Virus record (IMG/VR): IMGVR_UViG_3300046002_006145
Span: 1-50,603 of that record
DNA length: 50,603 bases
Reading direction: 5' to 3' (one strand)
From: a virus
In this document: one piece after another, positions 33,674 to 40,922 of the stretch
Position numbering within the stretch: the first letter of the stretch is position 1
Layout of the letters: each line of letters starts with the position of its first letter
Program-made: the position numbers and the translations under genes
Notes under the pieces: model-generated
The model's database searches: none
What the model saw: the letters and a program-made list of their open reading frames with translations, nothing else
What the model was told of the DNA's origin: nothing

Positions 33674-34152
33674 TTGGACATTGTATTGACCAGGATAGCC
33701 AACTGTAACAATTTTGAAGGTTTGATATGTATAAAGAATAGTTCTGTAAGTTCGTCAAGTCGTTTGTCGTCGTACTTGTAAATGAACCCTGAACCGTTTT
33801 TTTTCGTTTTAATGTAGTCTTGACCAAGCACCGCAAAAGCCACAATACGTGCCAATGTTTCACCGTGTTTGCCTGTCATTTTCTTAGCCTCTTGAACACC
33901 TGATTCGGAAGACATCACGGCTTCGTCAATTCTAAGTTCAATTTGTTCCGAGGAAATCAAATCAAGTACGGCCAAAGTAGGTTCTTTGATAGTGAATTTA
34001 AGTGTTTCTGTTTTTGTGTATCTCTTTTTAAATCGGCCAAAGAAACCGTTTTGACGAACTTCAAATGTTCGTTCAATATCGAAGTTCACACCCTTGTCAA
34101 TTAGCAAGTTCAGTTCGCTTTTTTCGGCATTAATATTTTGATCTTCATTCAT
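33586..34152 (-). CDS. Tail-assembly chaperone (gpG-like)
   Basis: A 188-residue helical protein between the major tail protein and the tape measure, the position of tail-assembly chaperones. It has a two-part layout with a basic segment (FFGRFKKRYTKTETLKFTIKEPTLAVLDLISS) and a C-terminal helical part ending VEENNVD. Its start follows an ACCGTAACAAA leader. A terminator upstream at 34184-34219 should reduce its expression relative to the tail tube, and a -1 frameshift product is predicted at its 3' end. Confidence 0.78.
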   Translation of the reverse strand: MNEDQNINAEKSELNLLIDKGVNFDIERTFEVRQNGFFGRFKKRYTKTETLKFTIKEPTLAVLDLISSEQIELRIDEAVMSSESGVQEAKKMTGKHGETLARIVAFAVLGQDYIKTKKNGSGFIYKYDDKRLDELTELFFIHIKPSKLLQLAILVNTMSNLGDFTNSIRLMSASRTTMPIRVEENNVD

Positions 34153-34183
34153 TTTGTTACGGTAGTTTTTAATTGTATTATTT

Positions 34184-34219
34184 TAAAAAAAGCCCCGAAA
34201 ATTTGCAAATCCGAGGCTT
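34184..34219 (-). terminator. Intrinsic terminator after the major tail protein
   Basis: On the minus strand a stem AAGCCTCG/CGGGGCTT (one G-U pair) is followed by a run of T. It lies after the major tail protein stop at 34246 and before the chaperone. It likely acts as a partial terminator, so tail-tube protein is made in excess of chaperone and tape measure. Confidence 0.8.
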
Positions 34220-34245
34220 CAATTACTAAGTCAAAATACTCTTGT

Positions 34246-34992
34246 TTAGACTCCGGCTTGTGTTACTGGAACAATTGCAGAAATTCCGTCTGCTGTAACA
34301 GTCACATTTGCAGTTCTTGCCTCAGAGTTGGTGTTCGCTGTAACTTTAACAGTCACGACTTTCAATGCTCTTGTCACGGTAATCCAGTCAAGGTCACTTG
34401 GTGCAGCAGCATAAGTCACGTTACCAGTTGAAGTGGCAGTGATTGTTTTACCTACTGCATCAGCAGCAGAAGTGAACGACAATGTTGTCGGTGTCACAAC
34501 CAATTGAGTTGCACCGTCATAAGCCAAGATTGACTTACCAGCAGTTACAGCCATTGGCGTGATTGTAAAATCTACAAGGAAGATTCCTTTTGCGCTGAAA
34601 TCGGCATTGATAACCGCTTCAATATCGGCATTTGGGATGTCGATATAGTGACCTTGCTGTGTTTTTACACGAACAGCTTTGTTGGCCACAACTTCGTCAC
34701 CGTTGAAACCCCAGATTCCTGCTGTATTTGTTCCACCAACATAGTCGGCTAACATTTGAGCATCTGGATCCATAATAGAAAAAGACAGTACAGGTACTTT
34801 CTTTTGTTTTTTACGGACTTCCGGTGCTGATTTGCCCTCTTCGAAGTGTTCGGTAACTTCTGCGGTGGCTTGCGCTAACTTACAAGTGTCTTTGTAAGTT
34901 TTACCGATTTTAGCCAAAGATCCAGGCATTGTTCCTACTGTGGAAGCGATGCCAACTTCGACTTGCGATAATCCTAAAGTGATTAATGCCAT
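34246..34992 (-). CDS. Major tail tube protein with C-terminal BACON-like domain
   Basis: A 248-residue protein. The first about 155 residues fit a siphovirus tail-tube protein (ITLGLSQVEVGIASTVGTMPGSLAKIGKTYK; later VPVLSFSIMDPDAQMLADYVGG). The last about 85 residues form a separate beta domain, LVVTPTTLSFTSAA then WITVTRALKVVTVKVTANTNSEARTANVTVTADG ending VPVTQAGV. Its N-x-x-x-x-R-x-A-x-V-T-V pattern and terminal V-T-Q match BACON/Ig-like domains of Bacteroidota. Hundreds of copies would decorate the tail outside, possibly binding mucin or polysaccharide. Position between head-tail joining genes and chaperone supports the call. Confidence 0.85.
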   Translation of the reverse strand: MALITLGLSQVEVGIASTVGTMPGSLAKIGKTYKDTCKLAQATAEVTEHFEEGKSAPEVRKKQKKVPVLSFSIMDPDAQMLADYVGGTNTAGIWGFNGDEVVANKAVRVKTQQGHYIDIPNADIEAVINADFSAKGIFLVDFTITPMAVTAGKSILAYDGATQLVVTPTTLSFTSAADAVGKTITATSTGNVTYAAAPSDLDWITVTRALKVVTVKVTANTNSEARTANVTVTADGISAIVPVTQAGV

Positions 34993-35011
34993 AATCTTTT
35001 TATTTTTTTAA

Positions 35012-35419
35012 TTAATGAATAAACCAATTGATTCTGATGTTTACATAGTGTTGTTCGATTTCAGCTTCTTGAATCATCGTCTGATTTTCGATTGTGAAAC
35101 CTACACCTGTAATTTTTGATAATCTTATAGCGTTCAAAACGAGTTCCGAAATTGCTTTCAAACGTGTTCTGTTGGCCATTTTTTGTGCGGTGCCTCCGAT
35201 AGTTACCGATTGGTCCGCAACGTGAATGTTTACGTTAGAAGTTCCAAGCTGTGGTTCAAACTCCTGAGTCAATGCAATAGTGTTAATCGTAATATCTTCC
35301 AGCTCTGAATTCAAAGGACGTTGACCAGCGTACACGCTTCCAGTGATAGCCGAAGTTATCGCTGTAGTGTTTTTTAATATGCCGTATAAATAGGCATCCG
35401 TGTCGAAAGTCTGTTTCAT
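35012..35419 (-). CDS. Tail-terminator-like protein
   Basis: A 135-residue protein (DTDAYLYGILKNTTAITSAITGSVYAGQRPLNSELEDITINTI and C-terminal IEQHYVNIRINWFIH) with the strand pattern of tail-completion/terminator proteins (DUF3168-like). It lies immediately upstream of the tail tube gene, the expected position. It would cap the tail for joining to the head. The family call rests on position and size more than on motif. Confidence 0.65.
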   Translation of the reverse strand: MKQTFDTDAYLYGILKNTTAITSAITGSVYAGQRPLNSELEDITINTIALTQEFEPQLGTSNVNIHVADQSVTIGGTAQKMANRTRLKAISELVLNAIRLSKITGVGFTIENQTMIQEAEIEQHYVNIRINWFIH

Positions 35420-35420
35420 T

Positions 35421-35876
35421 TTAACTTATTGCTGAATTGATATTCTTTTTTAACTCTGCCAGCATACGTGGCAATTCCTGTTTTGCAAATAACTCGGTTG
35501 AGGTTAGAACGTCACGACCTCTTGACTCAACGGCAAGAGCGTAATTCATTCCGGCAACAACTACCAAGCAAATCCCTTCTTTATACTTAGATCCTGCCTT
35601 TATAGCAATTGAACGACCCTCATTTGTTCCTTTCAATCCTGAACCTGTTTGCTCGAATGATACGTGCAAGGCAACACCATTTTTAAAAACAATGTAACCA
35701 ATAGATGAACGAAGGTTTCCCGTCTGGTCCATATAGTCACCACTTATTCTTGCTTTCGTAACGCATTGTTCACCCAAGTACTGCAAGCGTTGAATAGACC
35801 TCTTTTCAATAACCTGAATAAAAGCATCAATACGAGCTTTAATCTGGGCTTGCGTGAATTTAGGTTCTAAAGCCAT
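35421..35876 (-). CDS. HK97 gp10-like head-tail joining protein
   Basis: A 151-residue protein. TGNLRSSIGYIVFKNG and NYALAVESRGRDVLTSTELFAKQELPRML give the pattern of the HK97 gp10/tail-component family (x-TG-x-LR-x-S, then Y-A-x-x-V-E...G). It starts inside the stop region of the upstream gene (ten-base overlap) and ends one base before the next gene. It functions in head-tail connection. Confidence 0.75.
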   Translation of the reverse strand: MALEPKFTQAQIKARIDAFIQVIEKRSIQRLQYLGEQCVTKARISGDYMDQTGNLRSSIGYIVFKNGVALHVSFEQTGSGLKGTNEGRSIAIKAGSKYKEGICLVVVAGMNYALAVESRGRDVLTSTELFAKQELPRMLAELKKNINSAIS

Positions 35877-36196
35877 AATCTTTCGTGTAGTTGTCCAACA
35901 TCATACTTTAGTACTTGCCCCTTAATGCGAACGAATCCGTCAGGACTGCTCGTTTCAGAAATAAGCACCTCGGCATTTTCTTTAATCCTTTCGGAAGATA
36001 GTGGAAGGTGGACTACTGCTGCGAAGACAATTGCTTTTCCATCTTGGCCGTTGATAACAGATCCTTTTCCGTTTGATTGTTCCCGACAAATAGAATGAAG
36101 TACCCAGCTTTCAGTCGCAGTTGACCAATTACCGTCGGCATCTTGCGAAGCTTCTGTAACTGTTTTTACAAAAAGAAAGTGTGGATATTGATTCAT
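35867..36196 (-). CDS. Head-closure-like protein
   Basis: A 109-residue protein (MNQYPHFLFVKTVTEASQDADGNWSTATESWVLHSICREQSNGKGSVI) resembling small beta-barrel head-closure or stopper proteins (SPP1 gp16-type). ATG at 36196 is chosen because the longer frame from 36253 overlaps the preceding gene by 56 bases and adds a hydrophobic, non-conserved-looking N-terminus. It overlaps the next gene by ten bases. Confidence 0.62.
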   Translation of the reverse strand: MNQYPHFLFVKTVTEASQDADGNWSTATESWVLHSICREQSNGKGSVINGQDGKAIVFAAVVHLPLSSERIKENAEVLISETSSPDGFVRIKGQVLKYDVGQLHERLWL

Positions 36197-36197
36197 T

Positions 36198-36509
36198 TTA
36201 CCAGTAGTTTGAACGGTTACGAATTGTATTACCAGCCAAAGGATTGACAACACCGTGTTTCTCGTATATCCCTGAAGCTAACTTTATAAGGTTGCTTTTA
36301 TCGGTTGCTGATATTTGATAATCGCCTTCGGAAAGATTTGCCGAAGTGACAATCAAAGTATAAACGGCAGCCGTGGCCAACTCGAAAGCTTTTGTGATTC
36401 CAGTGTAAACATCAGAGTCATTTAATCCATTATCAATAAGTATCTTTTGAAGCTTCACGGCTTCAATTGGATAGTTTACGGATGCTGAAAGGGCTTCTAA
36501 GTTTGTCAT
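36198..36509 (-). CDS. Head-tail connector (adaptor) protein
   Basis: A 103-residue all-helical protein (SASVNYPIEAVKLQKILIDNGLNDSDVYTG, FELATAAVYTLIVTSANLSEGDYQISATDKSNLIKLASGIYEKHG) with the pattern of gp6/gp15-type connector adaptors that attach below the portal. It follows the major capsid gene after a strong palindrome and precedes the stopper-like gene by one base. Assignment is by pattern and position. Confidence 0.72.
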   Translation of the reverse strand: MTNLEALSASVNYPIEAVKLQKILIDNGLNDSDVYTGITKAFELATAAVYTLIVTSANLSEGDYQISATDKSNLIKLASGIYEKHGVVNPLAGNTIRNRSNYW

Positions 36510-36527
36510 TGTTCAGTGAGAGTTTTA

Positions 36528-36553
36528 AAAGGGTGTCGAATTCGACACCCTTT
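36528..36553. terminator. Perfect 26-bp palindrome after the major capsid gene
   Basis: AAAGGGTGTCGAA joined directly to its inverse, TTCGACACCCTTT, between the major capsid stop (36560) and the connector start (36509). As RNA it forms a long perfect stem. On the minus strand the last T-run is short (TTTTAAAA), so it is probably an attenuator or RNA-stabilising hairpin that keeps capsid protein in excess. Confidence 0.75.
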
Positions 36554-36559
36554 CAATTA

Positions 36560-37654
36560 TTACTTATTCCAGCTTGTGGCAGAAGTTTGTAACAATACAG
36601 AACGGCCTGCCAAGTTCCACGCTGGGAAAATGTTGGCGATTCCTTCAGTTACTTCTTTCACTGGGCTTTCTTCGGAATACTTTTTAATCAAAGTATGACC
36701 GTTCATTACTTTCATTGCTGAAGAGTTTTGAAGGTTCATATCGATTGGACGTTTCCAGTGTGTTTTTCCAAGAACTTTTGATTCAGAGAATAATACAACG
36801 TCAGCTTCGAATGGGTTTCCTGTAGCACGGCTACCGTCTGCCAATTCGATTGTGATGTCCTGGTCGATTTCAATGATTTGTAAACCGTTGAATGCAACTC
36901 TACGAGTTAACATTTGGTTCACGTCTGACAATGCAGGAGTTTGAGCCATACCTGACAAGTTAGACAAGTAAGAAGCACACAATTTGATAGCCTCGTCAGT
37001 TTGCACTAATTTGGCCAAAGTTGCAGTGCTCATAAAAGCATACTTGTAAGTAGCACCCAATAATTTACCGGCAGCAACAGCAGCAGGGAAATCTTTTGAG
37101 AATGGTTTGGCACTTGCAACTGTGTCCCAAATTACGTTTGCACCAATTTTTTGAGCAGCAGGGATTTGATAATCCACGTTGTACTCAGTGATAACACCAG
37201 CGTTATTAGCATTGGTGAAAGTCAATTTTCCAAGCGAGATTTGTTTCAAAGCCATCCATTCAGCTCTTGCAGCTACACCAGTCCAAACGTACTGTGTATC
37301 TTCTGCCCAGAATTCAACCAAGGCTTTAAGGTCTGGGTTGTTGCTGGCCATTGCAAGCATAATGTCGTATTCCGTTAACTCATCTTCTTGTTTTTCACGA
37401 GCGATTGAGATTTTCGGAATGTCACCCTGAATTCTGCTGATAGCTTCACGGGTTTTTTTCGGGATTGAAGATCCACGGCTAACAAGGTCAGCAGCTATTT
37501 TCAAGCCAGACTGTCCTTCAAGCATTTTCCAAGTTAGAAACGGTGTTTCTGTAAGTGGAAATAACGTTGGGTAGTAGTAAGGTTTCAAATCGTAAGTGTT
37601 AATTACGGCTTGCATATCTTTCTCATTCAACCCTTGCATCAATGATTTTTGCAT
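36560..37654 (-). CDS. Major capsid protein
   Basis: A 364-residue protein fitting the Phage_cap_E/HK97-fold group: an N-terminal DLKPYYYPTLFPLTETPFLTWKMLEG, a central ADVVLFSESKVLGKTHWKRP and a C-terminal YSEESPVKEVTEGIANIFPAWN. The fold assembles the icosahedral shell. It follows decoration and scaffold genes and precedes the connector genes, the canonical order. The gene is preceded by a 26-base gap with no visible promoter. Confidence 0.9.
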   Translation of the reverse strand: MQKSLMQGLNEKDMQAVINTYDLKPYYYPTLFPLTETPFLTWKMLEGQSGLKIAADLVSRGSSIPKKTREAISRIQGDIPKISIAREKQEDELTEYDIMLAMASNNPDLKALVEFWAEDTQYVWTGVAARAEWMALKQISLGKLTFTNANNAGVITEYNVDYQIPAAQKIGANVIWDTVASAKPFSKDFPAAVAAGKLLGATYKYAFMSTATLAKLVQTDEAIKLCASYLSNLSGMAQTPALSDVNQMLTRRVAFNGLQIIEIDQDITIELADGSRATGNPFEADVVLFSESKVLGKTHWKRPIDMNLQNSSAMKVMNGHTLIKKYSEESPVKEVTEGIANIFPAWNLAGRSVLLQTSATSWNK

Positions 37655-37680
37655 TTTCTTTAGTTTTTAGAGTTAAACGA

Positions 37681-38262
37681 TTAAACGATGTAGTGAATAC
37701 CTTTCAACGTAGCCGTTACTGTAGCATTTACAGAAGGTGCGTTTCCAGTTTTTACAACAGCCAATACCCAAGCATCAGTGAACAAACTTTCGCTTGCCAC
37801 AACGTCTTGATTTTGTCCTGCAATTACAGTCGGTGCATACTTCACAACTTTGTCACCAGCGTTAGACTGGAAAGCAACAGTTTTTGAAGCGGCAGTGATA
37901 ACAACCCCAAGAGTGGTTCCAACAGTGATAACATCTTTGTCGGCATTGGTTGTTTTGTCGATGGCAGTAATTAACTGGCCATTAGCTCCCTCAGTTGCGA
38001 ATCTATCGCCAACTTTGAAGTGAGATCCTTTTGCTACATCGTAAGCCACGGCACTAATAATAGCATCGGTTACGATTAAAGCGGTTTTGCACACGTGGTA
38101 CATACCATCTGCAACGGCATACGCTAACGGTGTGCCTTCTTTCAAAGCAGCACCACCAATATCGGCAACCGAAACGGTTACGCCCCCTGGTACATCAGCT
38201 ATACGGTGCAGAATAGCTTTTATGACACGGCTGTCAGCCGAGCGAGTGATTTTTAAAGCCAT
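37681..38262 (-). CDS. Head-decoration-like protein
   Basis: A 193-residue beta-rich protein with many Thr, Val and Ala residues (LHRIADVPGGVTVSVADIGGAALKEGTPLAY and GDKVVKYAPTVIAGQNQDVVASESLFTDAWVLAV). The layout resembles capsid-stabilising or DUF2190-type decoration proteins. It lies between scaffold and major capsid genes and should be abundant on the head. The call rests on position and composition. Confidence 0.65.
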   Translation of the reverse strand: MALKITRSADSRVIKAILHRIADVPGGVTVSVADIGGAALKEGTPLAYAVADGMYHVCKTALIVTDAIISAVAYDVAKGSHFKVGDRFATEGANGQLITAIDKTTNADKDVITVGTTLGVVITAASKTVAFQSNAGDKVVKYAPTVIAGQNQDVVASESLFTDAWVLAVVKTGNAPSVNATVTATLKGIHYIV

Positions 38263-38292
38263 TTGTTTAAATGTTTTAAGTTAAAATTCGTT

Positions 38293-38979
38293 TTACAATT
38301 CTTTGCCTGAAAGAACCTTGGTGTCTTCTGATTTGCTCGTTATAAACGAAGCAACGCCAGCAGAAACCCCTTCTTTATTCGTGCCGCCCATAATTGGTTT
38401 GCCGTGTCCAGAAAGTCCTTTGTCAGCCAGTTCTTGATTAAGAGCCGTGATGTCTGTTTCAAATTCAGTCAAGTATTCATTGAAGGAATCGTCAGTATCG
38501 AAGTTCATTCTGCCAAAGTCTTTCAACTTCTGGGCTTTGAATGTTTCCGGAACGTCTTTAAGTTTCCCTTCAAGTGTTTGAAGCCTTGATTCTTTTGTTT
38601 TTTGTCCTTCGAAGCCACCTATCTTGTCTGCAAGTGCTTTGTTTTGGTCAATCAAAGCTTTAGCCCAAGCAGGCATTTGGTTCGGGTCAGTAGGGTTTGT
38701 TGGGTCCGGTTTCGGGTCGCCTTTTTTCTCTACCAAGTCAAACTTTTCTTTCAGTGTACTTTCAAAGGTTTTTGTCGAAGTCGACACCTCTTTGTCCACA
38801 TCTTTGCGAAAGTCTTTTACGAAATCATTCACCTGATCTGGGGTGAACTTTTCGACTAATGCGTTCGCTTCTTCATCGGTTGTAGCTTGCGTGGCCAAAG
38901 CCCCTGCCAATTGCGCCAATCCGTCTTTTCGCACGCCTGCAAATTTTGCGATCAGTAATGCGAGAATGATGTTTTTCAT
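38293..38979 (-). CDS. Scaffolding-like head protein
   Basis: A 228-residue, highly charged helical protein with a proline-rich break (GDPKPDPTNPTDPNQMPAWAKALIDQ), helical coiled segments and a flexible glycine-rich tail (SGHGKPIMGGTN). This is typical of phage scaffolds. There is no separate protease gene in the cluster. ATG at 38979 (MKNIILALLIAKFAGV) is chosen; an upstream TTG at 38988 is less likely. It is the first gene of the head-tail transcript. Confidence 0.72.
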   Translation of the reverse strand: MKNIILALLIAKFAGVRKDGLAQLAGALATQATTDEEANALVEKFTPDQVNDFVKDFRKDVDKEVSTSTKTFESTLKEKFDLVEKKGDPKPDPTNPTDPNQMPAWAKALIDQNKALADKIGGFEGQKTKESRLQTLEGKLKDVPETFKAQKLKDFGRMNFDTDDSFNEYLTEFETDITALNQELADKGLSGHGKPIMGGTNKEGVSAGVASFITSKSEDTKVLSGKEL

Positions 38980-39016
38980 TGTGTTCAAATGTTTTGGTTA
39001 ATAATCAGATTGACAA

Positions 39017-39043
39017 CAAATATAAATAGTATTACTGTGATAC
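39017..39043 (-). promoter_or_regulatory. Head-operon promoter with upstream operator
   Basis: The minus-strand -7 box TATATTTG (39024-39017) lies four bases downstream of the operator 39029-39043 (GTATTACTGTGATAC). The predicted start is about 30 bases before the scaffold ATG. The operator takes the place of the missing -33 element, as at the other two late-type promoters. Confidence 0.75.
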
Positions 39044-39153
39044 TATATTGATTTATGTGTACTTATGAAATAGTTATGCAATAGTGTTTAAGGCTAATTT
39101 GGCAAATAATGAAATTTTAACACTTTATTTTACATTTGTATTAAGTATATATA

Positions 39154-39181
39154 TATATTTGCATATGTATTAGAGTAATAC
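39154..39181 (+). promoter_or_regulatory. Promoter of the plus-strand small-gene cluster, with operator
   Basis: The plus-strand -7 box TATATTTG (39154-39161) is followed five bases later by the operator 39167-39181 (GTATTAGAGTAATAC). A start about seven bases after the box is at the operator's first base. A second box TACATTTG is at 39131-39138. It drives the gene at 39206, whose ATG follows the ACCGCAACAA leader. Confidence 0.72.
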
Positions 39182-39205
39182 ATACATCATTTAAAACCGC
39201 AACAA

Positions 39206-39295
39206 ATGAAAAAATCAACACAATTAAAAGCAGTCTTATTAATAGCTGCTTACTTCCCGATCAGAATCTTAGTTCAGTTAATCTTTAACATTTAA
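39206..39295 (+). CDS. 29-residue membrane peptide
   Basis: A short gene (ATG 39206, TAA 39295) encoding a hydrophobic peptide, MKKSTQLKAVLLIAAYFPIR followed by ILVQLIFNI, with one probable membrane segment. It follows the operator-controlled promoter directly and its start has the ACCGCAACAA leader. Function unknown; a membrane-acting early effector or a leader peptide are possible. Confidence 0.55.
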   Translation: MKKSTQLKAVLLIAAYFPIRILVQLIFNI

Positions 39296-39297
39296 GA

Positions 39298-39402
39298 ATG
39301 AAGCTATCACCACATAACGAAAAGCGCATCACGTGGGCTGTCGTTGCAATAGTCACAGTATTATGGGCATCATTTATCATTAGTCTATTTTATGAGCACT
39401 AA
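39298..39402 (+). CDS. 34-residue membrane peptide
   Basis: ATG at 39298 begins two bases after the previous stop; the peptide has a basic start (MKLSPHNEKRITW) and one hydrophobic segment (AVVAIVTVLWASFIISLF). It overlaps the next gene by eleven bases. Two consecutive tiny membrane peptides expressed early suggest envelope-directed effectors, but no family is recognised. Confidence 0.55.
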   Translation: MKLSPHNEKRITWAVVAIVTVLWASFIISLFYEH

Positions 39403-39538
39403 AGAGATTATAACCCAGAACAACAAGGAATTACTCAACCGGTTGATTCCTTCCAAAGCCTTACCGATATACTGCAACTCGGTAAAGGATCCAAACGCAG
39501 AAGTATTTAATCAACCTATATCAAAATGGAAAAAATAA
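39392..39538 (+). CDS. 48-residue hypothetical protein
   Basis: ATG at 39392 overlaps the end of the preceding membrane-peptide gene; TAA is at 39536-39538. The product (MSTKEIITQNNKELLNRLIP...SVKDPNAEVFNQPISKWKK) is hydrophilic and partly helical. It overlaps the start of the next gene by 13 bases, so translation is probably coupled. No function can be assigned. Confidence 0.5.
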   Translation: MSTKEIITQNNKELLNRLIPSKALPIYCNSVKDPNAEVFNQPISKWKK

Positions 39539-39690
39539 TAATTGAAAAAGTAAACGGTAAGTGGCTGATTAACGGCAAGACCTACACCAATATTAACGAC
39601 GATGAAAAGAAATTCTTTGACGAATTCATTCTCTTTATGAAGTGGGAACAAGGAAAAGACGAGTTCGATAAACGAAATAAAGTATCTTGA
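39526..39690 (+). CDS. 54-residue conserved-looking phage protein
   Basis: A 54-residue protein, MEKIIIEKVNGKWLINGKTY then TNINDDEKKFFDEFILFMKW. The W-x-I-N-G-K-x-Y-x-x-x-x-x-x-E-x-x-F-F-x-E-F pattern recurs in small Bacteroidota phage proteins, but I know no function. It overlaps the previous gene and is followed by the 178-residue protein after two bases. Confidence 0.58.
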   Translation: MEKIIIEKVNGKWLINGKTYTNINDDEKKFFDEFILFMKWEQGKDEFDKRNKVS

Positions 39691-39692
39691 TT

Positions 39693-40229
39693 ATGGACAC
39701 ATCACCAAAATTATACTTCCTTAAAAACAGCGAAGGCAAGTTTTTTAACTCAAAGTATAAAAACTTCAGTACGATTCTTAACGCCAATTATGAGCGTGAC
39801 AAGGTTCGAATGCAATCCATATTGAACCTTCCACAGTTTCAGGGTTGTGAAATCCACGAAATGACCGAAGAGAACTTTCGCATCTTAATGGGCTGTGAAA
39901 CAACCAGGGTAATCTTGGCCGGACAATACTTCGTGCAGCTATTGGAGCAGTTCGATATGAAGCTGCCAACCATTTCACAGATAGGTAAGAATATGCACAA
40001 GAAATGTAAGTCGGTAATCGATGAACTAACACCAATGACGATCTGGCATAAGAGCTTCATCAAGTCGCAGGAAGACCAGACAGATGAAGTGCAAGGCTTT
40101 TATCAGGAATTCATCGAAACTATGGCAACGATTGAATTATTTCAATGTGCCGAGGTTACGGCAATAATGAAAGCCTATCACAAGGACAAGGCAAGTATGT
40201 TGGGTATAACAAAGAAAATTCTAAAATAA
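39693..40229 (+). CDS. Hypothetical 178-residue protein
   Basis: A soluble helical protein (MDTSPKLYFLKNSEGKFFNSKYKNF...). ATG at 39693 is chosen over an upstream TTG at 39687. It contains a central GCETTRVILAGQYFVQLLEQFDMKLPTISQI, but no family or catalytic motif is recognised. It is the largest gene of the plus-strand small-gene cluster. The cluster's position and operators suggest an early accessory or anti-host function. Confidence 0.62.
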   Translation: MDTSPKLYFLKNSEGKFFNSKYKNFSTILNANYERDKVRMQSILNLPQFQGCEIHEMTEENFRILMGCETTRVILAGQYFVQLLEQFDMKLPTISQIGKNMHKKCKSVIDELTPMTIWHKSFIKSQEDQTDEVQGFYQEFIETMATIELFQCAEVTAIMKAYHKDKASMLGITKKILK

Positions 40230-40230
40230 A

Positions 40231-40491
40231 ATGAAAACAAAAAACACAATCATCCACGTGGAATTCCACGACGGACCAAGAAAAGGGCAACACCACTATT
40301 TTGGTTCCATTACGGCCATCTTTGACAAGATACCAAAGCACGAAGTCAAGACTACCATACAGGCCTTGTATCGCTTCAATTTGGATTCTGGTAAGCCTTT
40401 CAATAATAAGGTTTGCATCATTCGCAAAGGTGTCATTCATCGTAAGCCTGGGAACCGTACTGCACCAGTTAAAATCCTAAGACTACAATAA
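40231..40491 (+). CDS. Hypothetical 86-residue basic protein
   Basis: A basic protein (KTKNTIIHVEFHDGPRKGQHHYFGSITAIFDKIPKHEVKTTIQALYRFNL...) that begins one base after the previous stop. The GSITAIFDKIP...IQALYRF part could be a short helix-turn-helix, but this is weak. It is the last gene before the second plus-strand promoter at 40536. No family is recognised. Confidence 0.58.
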   Translation: MKTKNTIIHVEFHDGPRKGQHHYFGSITAIFDKIPKHEVKTTIQALYRFNLDSGKPFNNKVCIIRKGVIHRKPGNRTAPVKILRLQ

Positions 40492-40535
40492 CAAAACTTT
40501 AACATAATTATAGATATATACTGAATACATATGTA

Positions 40536-40557
40536 TATATTTGTATCACTGTAATAC
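40536..40557 (+). promoter_or_regulatory. Second promoter of the plus-strand cluster, with operator
   Basis: The plus-strand -7 box TATATTTG (40536-40543) shares its last G with the operator GTATCACTGTAATAC (40543-40557). Box and operator are identical to the lipoprotein promoter at 23881. It drives genes from 40575 onward. Confidence 0.78.
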
Positions 40558-40574
40558 ATTTAAATCAATTAGTT

Positions 40575-40922
40575 ATGAAAATAAAACTAAAAATTACCTC
40601 CAATGAGCTTCGGTTTTTGGAAAAGAAAACTTATTACGTTACCGGAATCCATATAAACGATTTGACACGTGATAAAAAGTCCGCTTATACTATTATGCTG
40701 GACATTGCCGATAAGGTGGCAAATAAGGCAAAGAGCCTAAACCGTCAGGCTTCATCTGATAATAAGAATCACGATATTTCTTTGAAGTGGCACGAGGCCG
40801 AAACCCTTGAAATGTTTCTTACCGGTTTGAATGAACCAGGTGAAGATCCTTACAGTGCAGATCCTTACAGTGCCAATATGTCCAGAAAGATTATTTCACA
40901 ACTTAATCAAAAGCTGGCCTAA
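40575..40922 (+). CDS. Hypothetical 115-residue protein
   Basis: A 115-residue soluble protein (MKIKLKITSNELRFLEKKTYYVT...) with a C-terminal tandem EDPYSADPYSAN, encoded by a 15-base tandem duplication near 40850-40880. The family is not recognised. It is the first gene behind the promoter at 40536, and its TAA overlaps the next ATG (TAATG). Confidence 0.62.
   Translation: MKIKLKITSNELRFLEKKTYYVTGIHINDLTRDKKSAYTIMLDIADKVANKAKSLNRQASSDNKNHDISLKWHEAETLEMFLTGLNEPGEDPYSADPYSANMSRKIISQLNQKLA

Noticed and set aside
33642-33863. A 73-codon minus-strand frame inside the chaperone gene
   Set aside because: It lies in the third phase, ends within the chaperone and does not continue to the tape measure. 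The -1 frame at 33377-33673 is the meaningful one.
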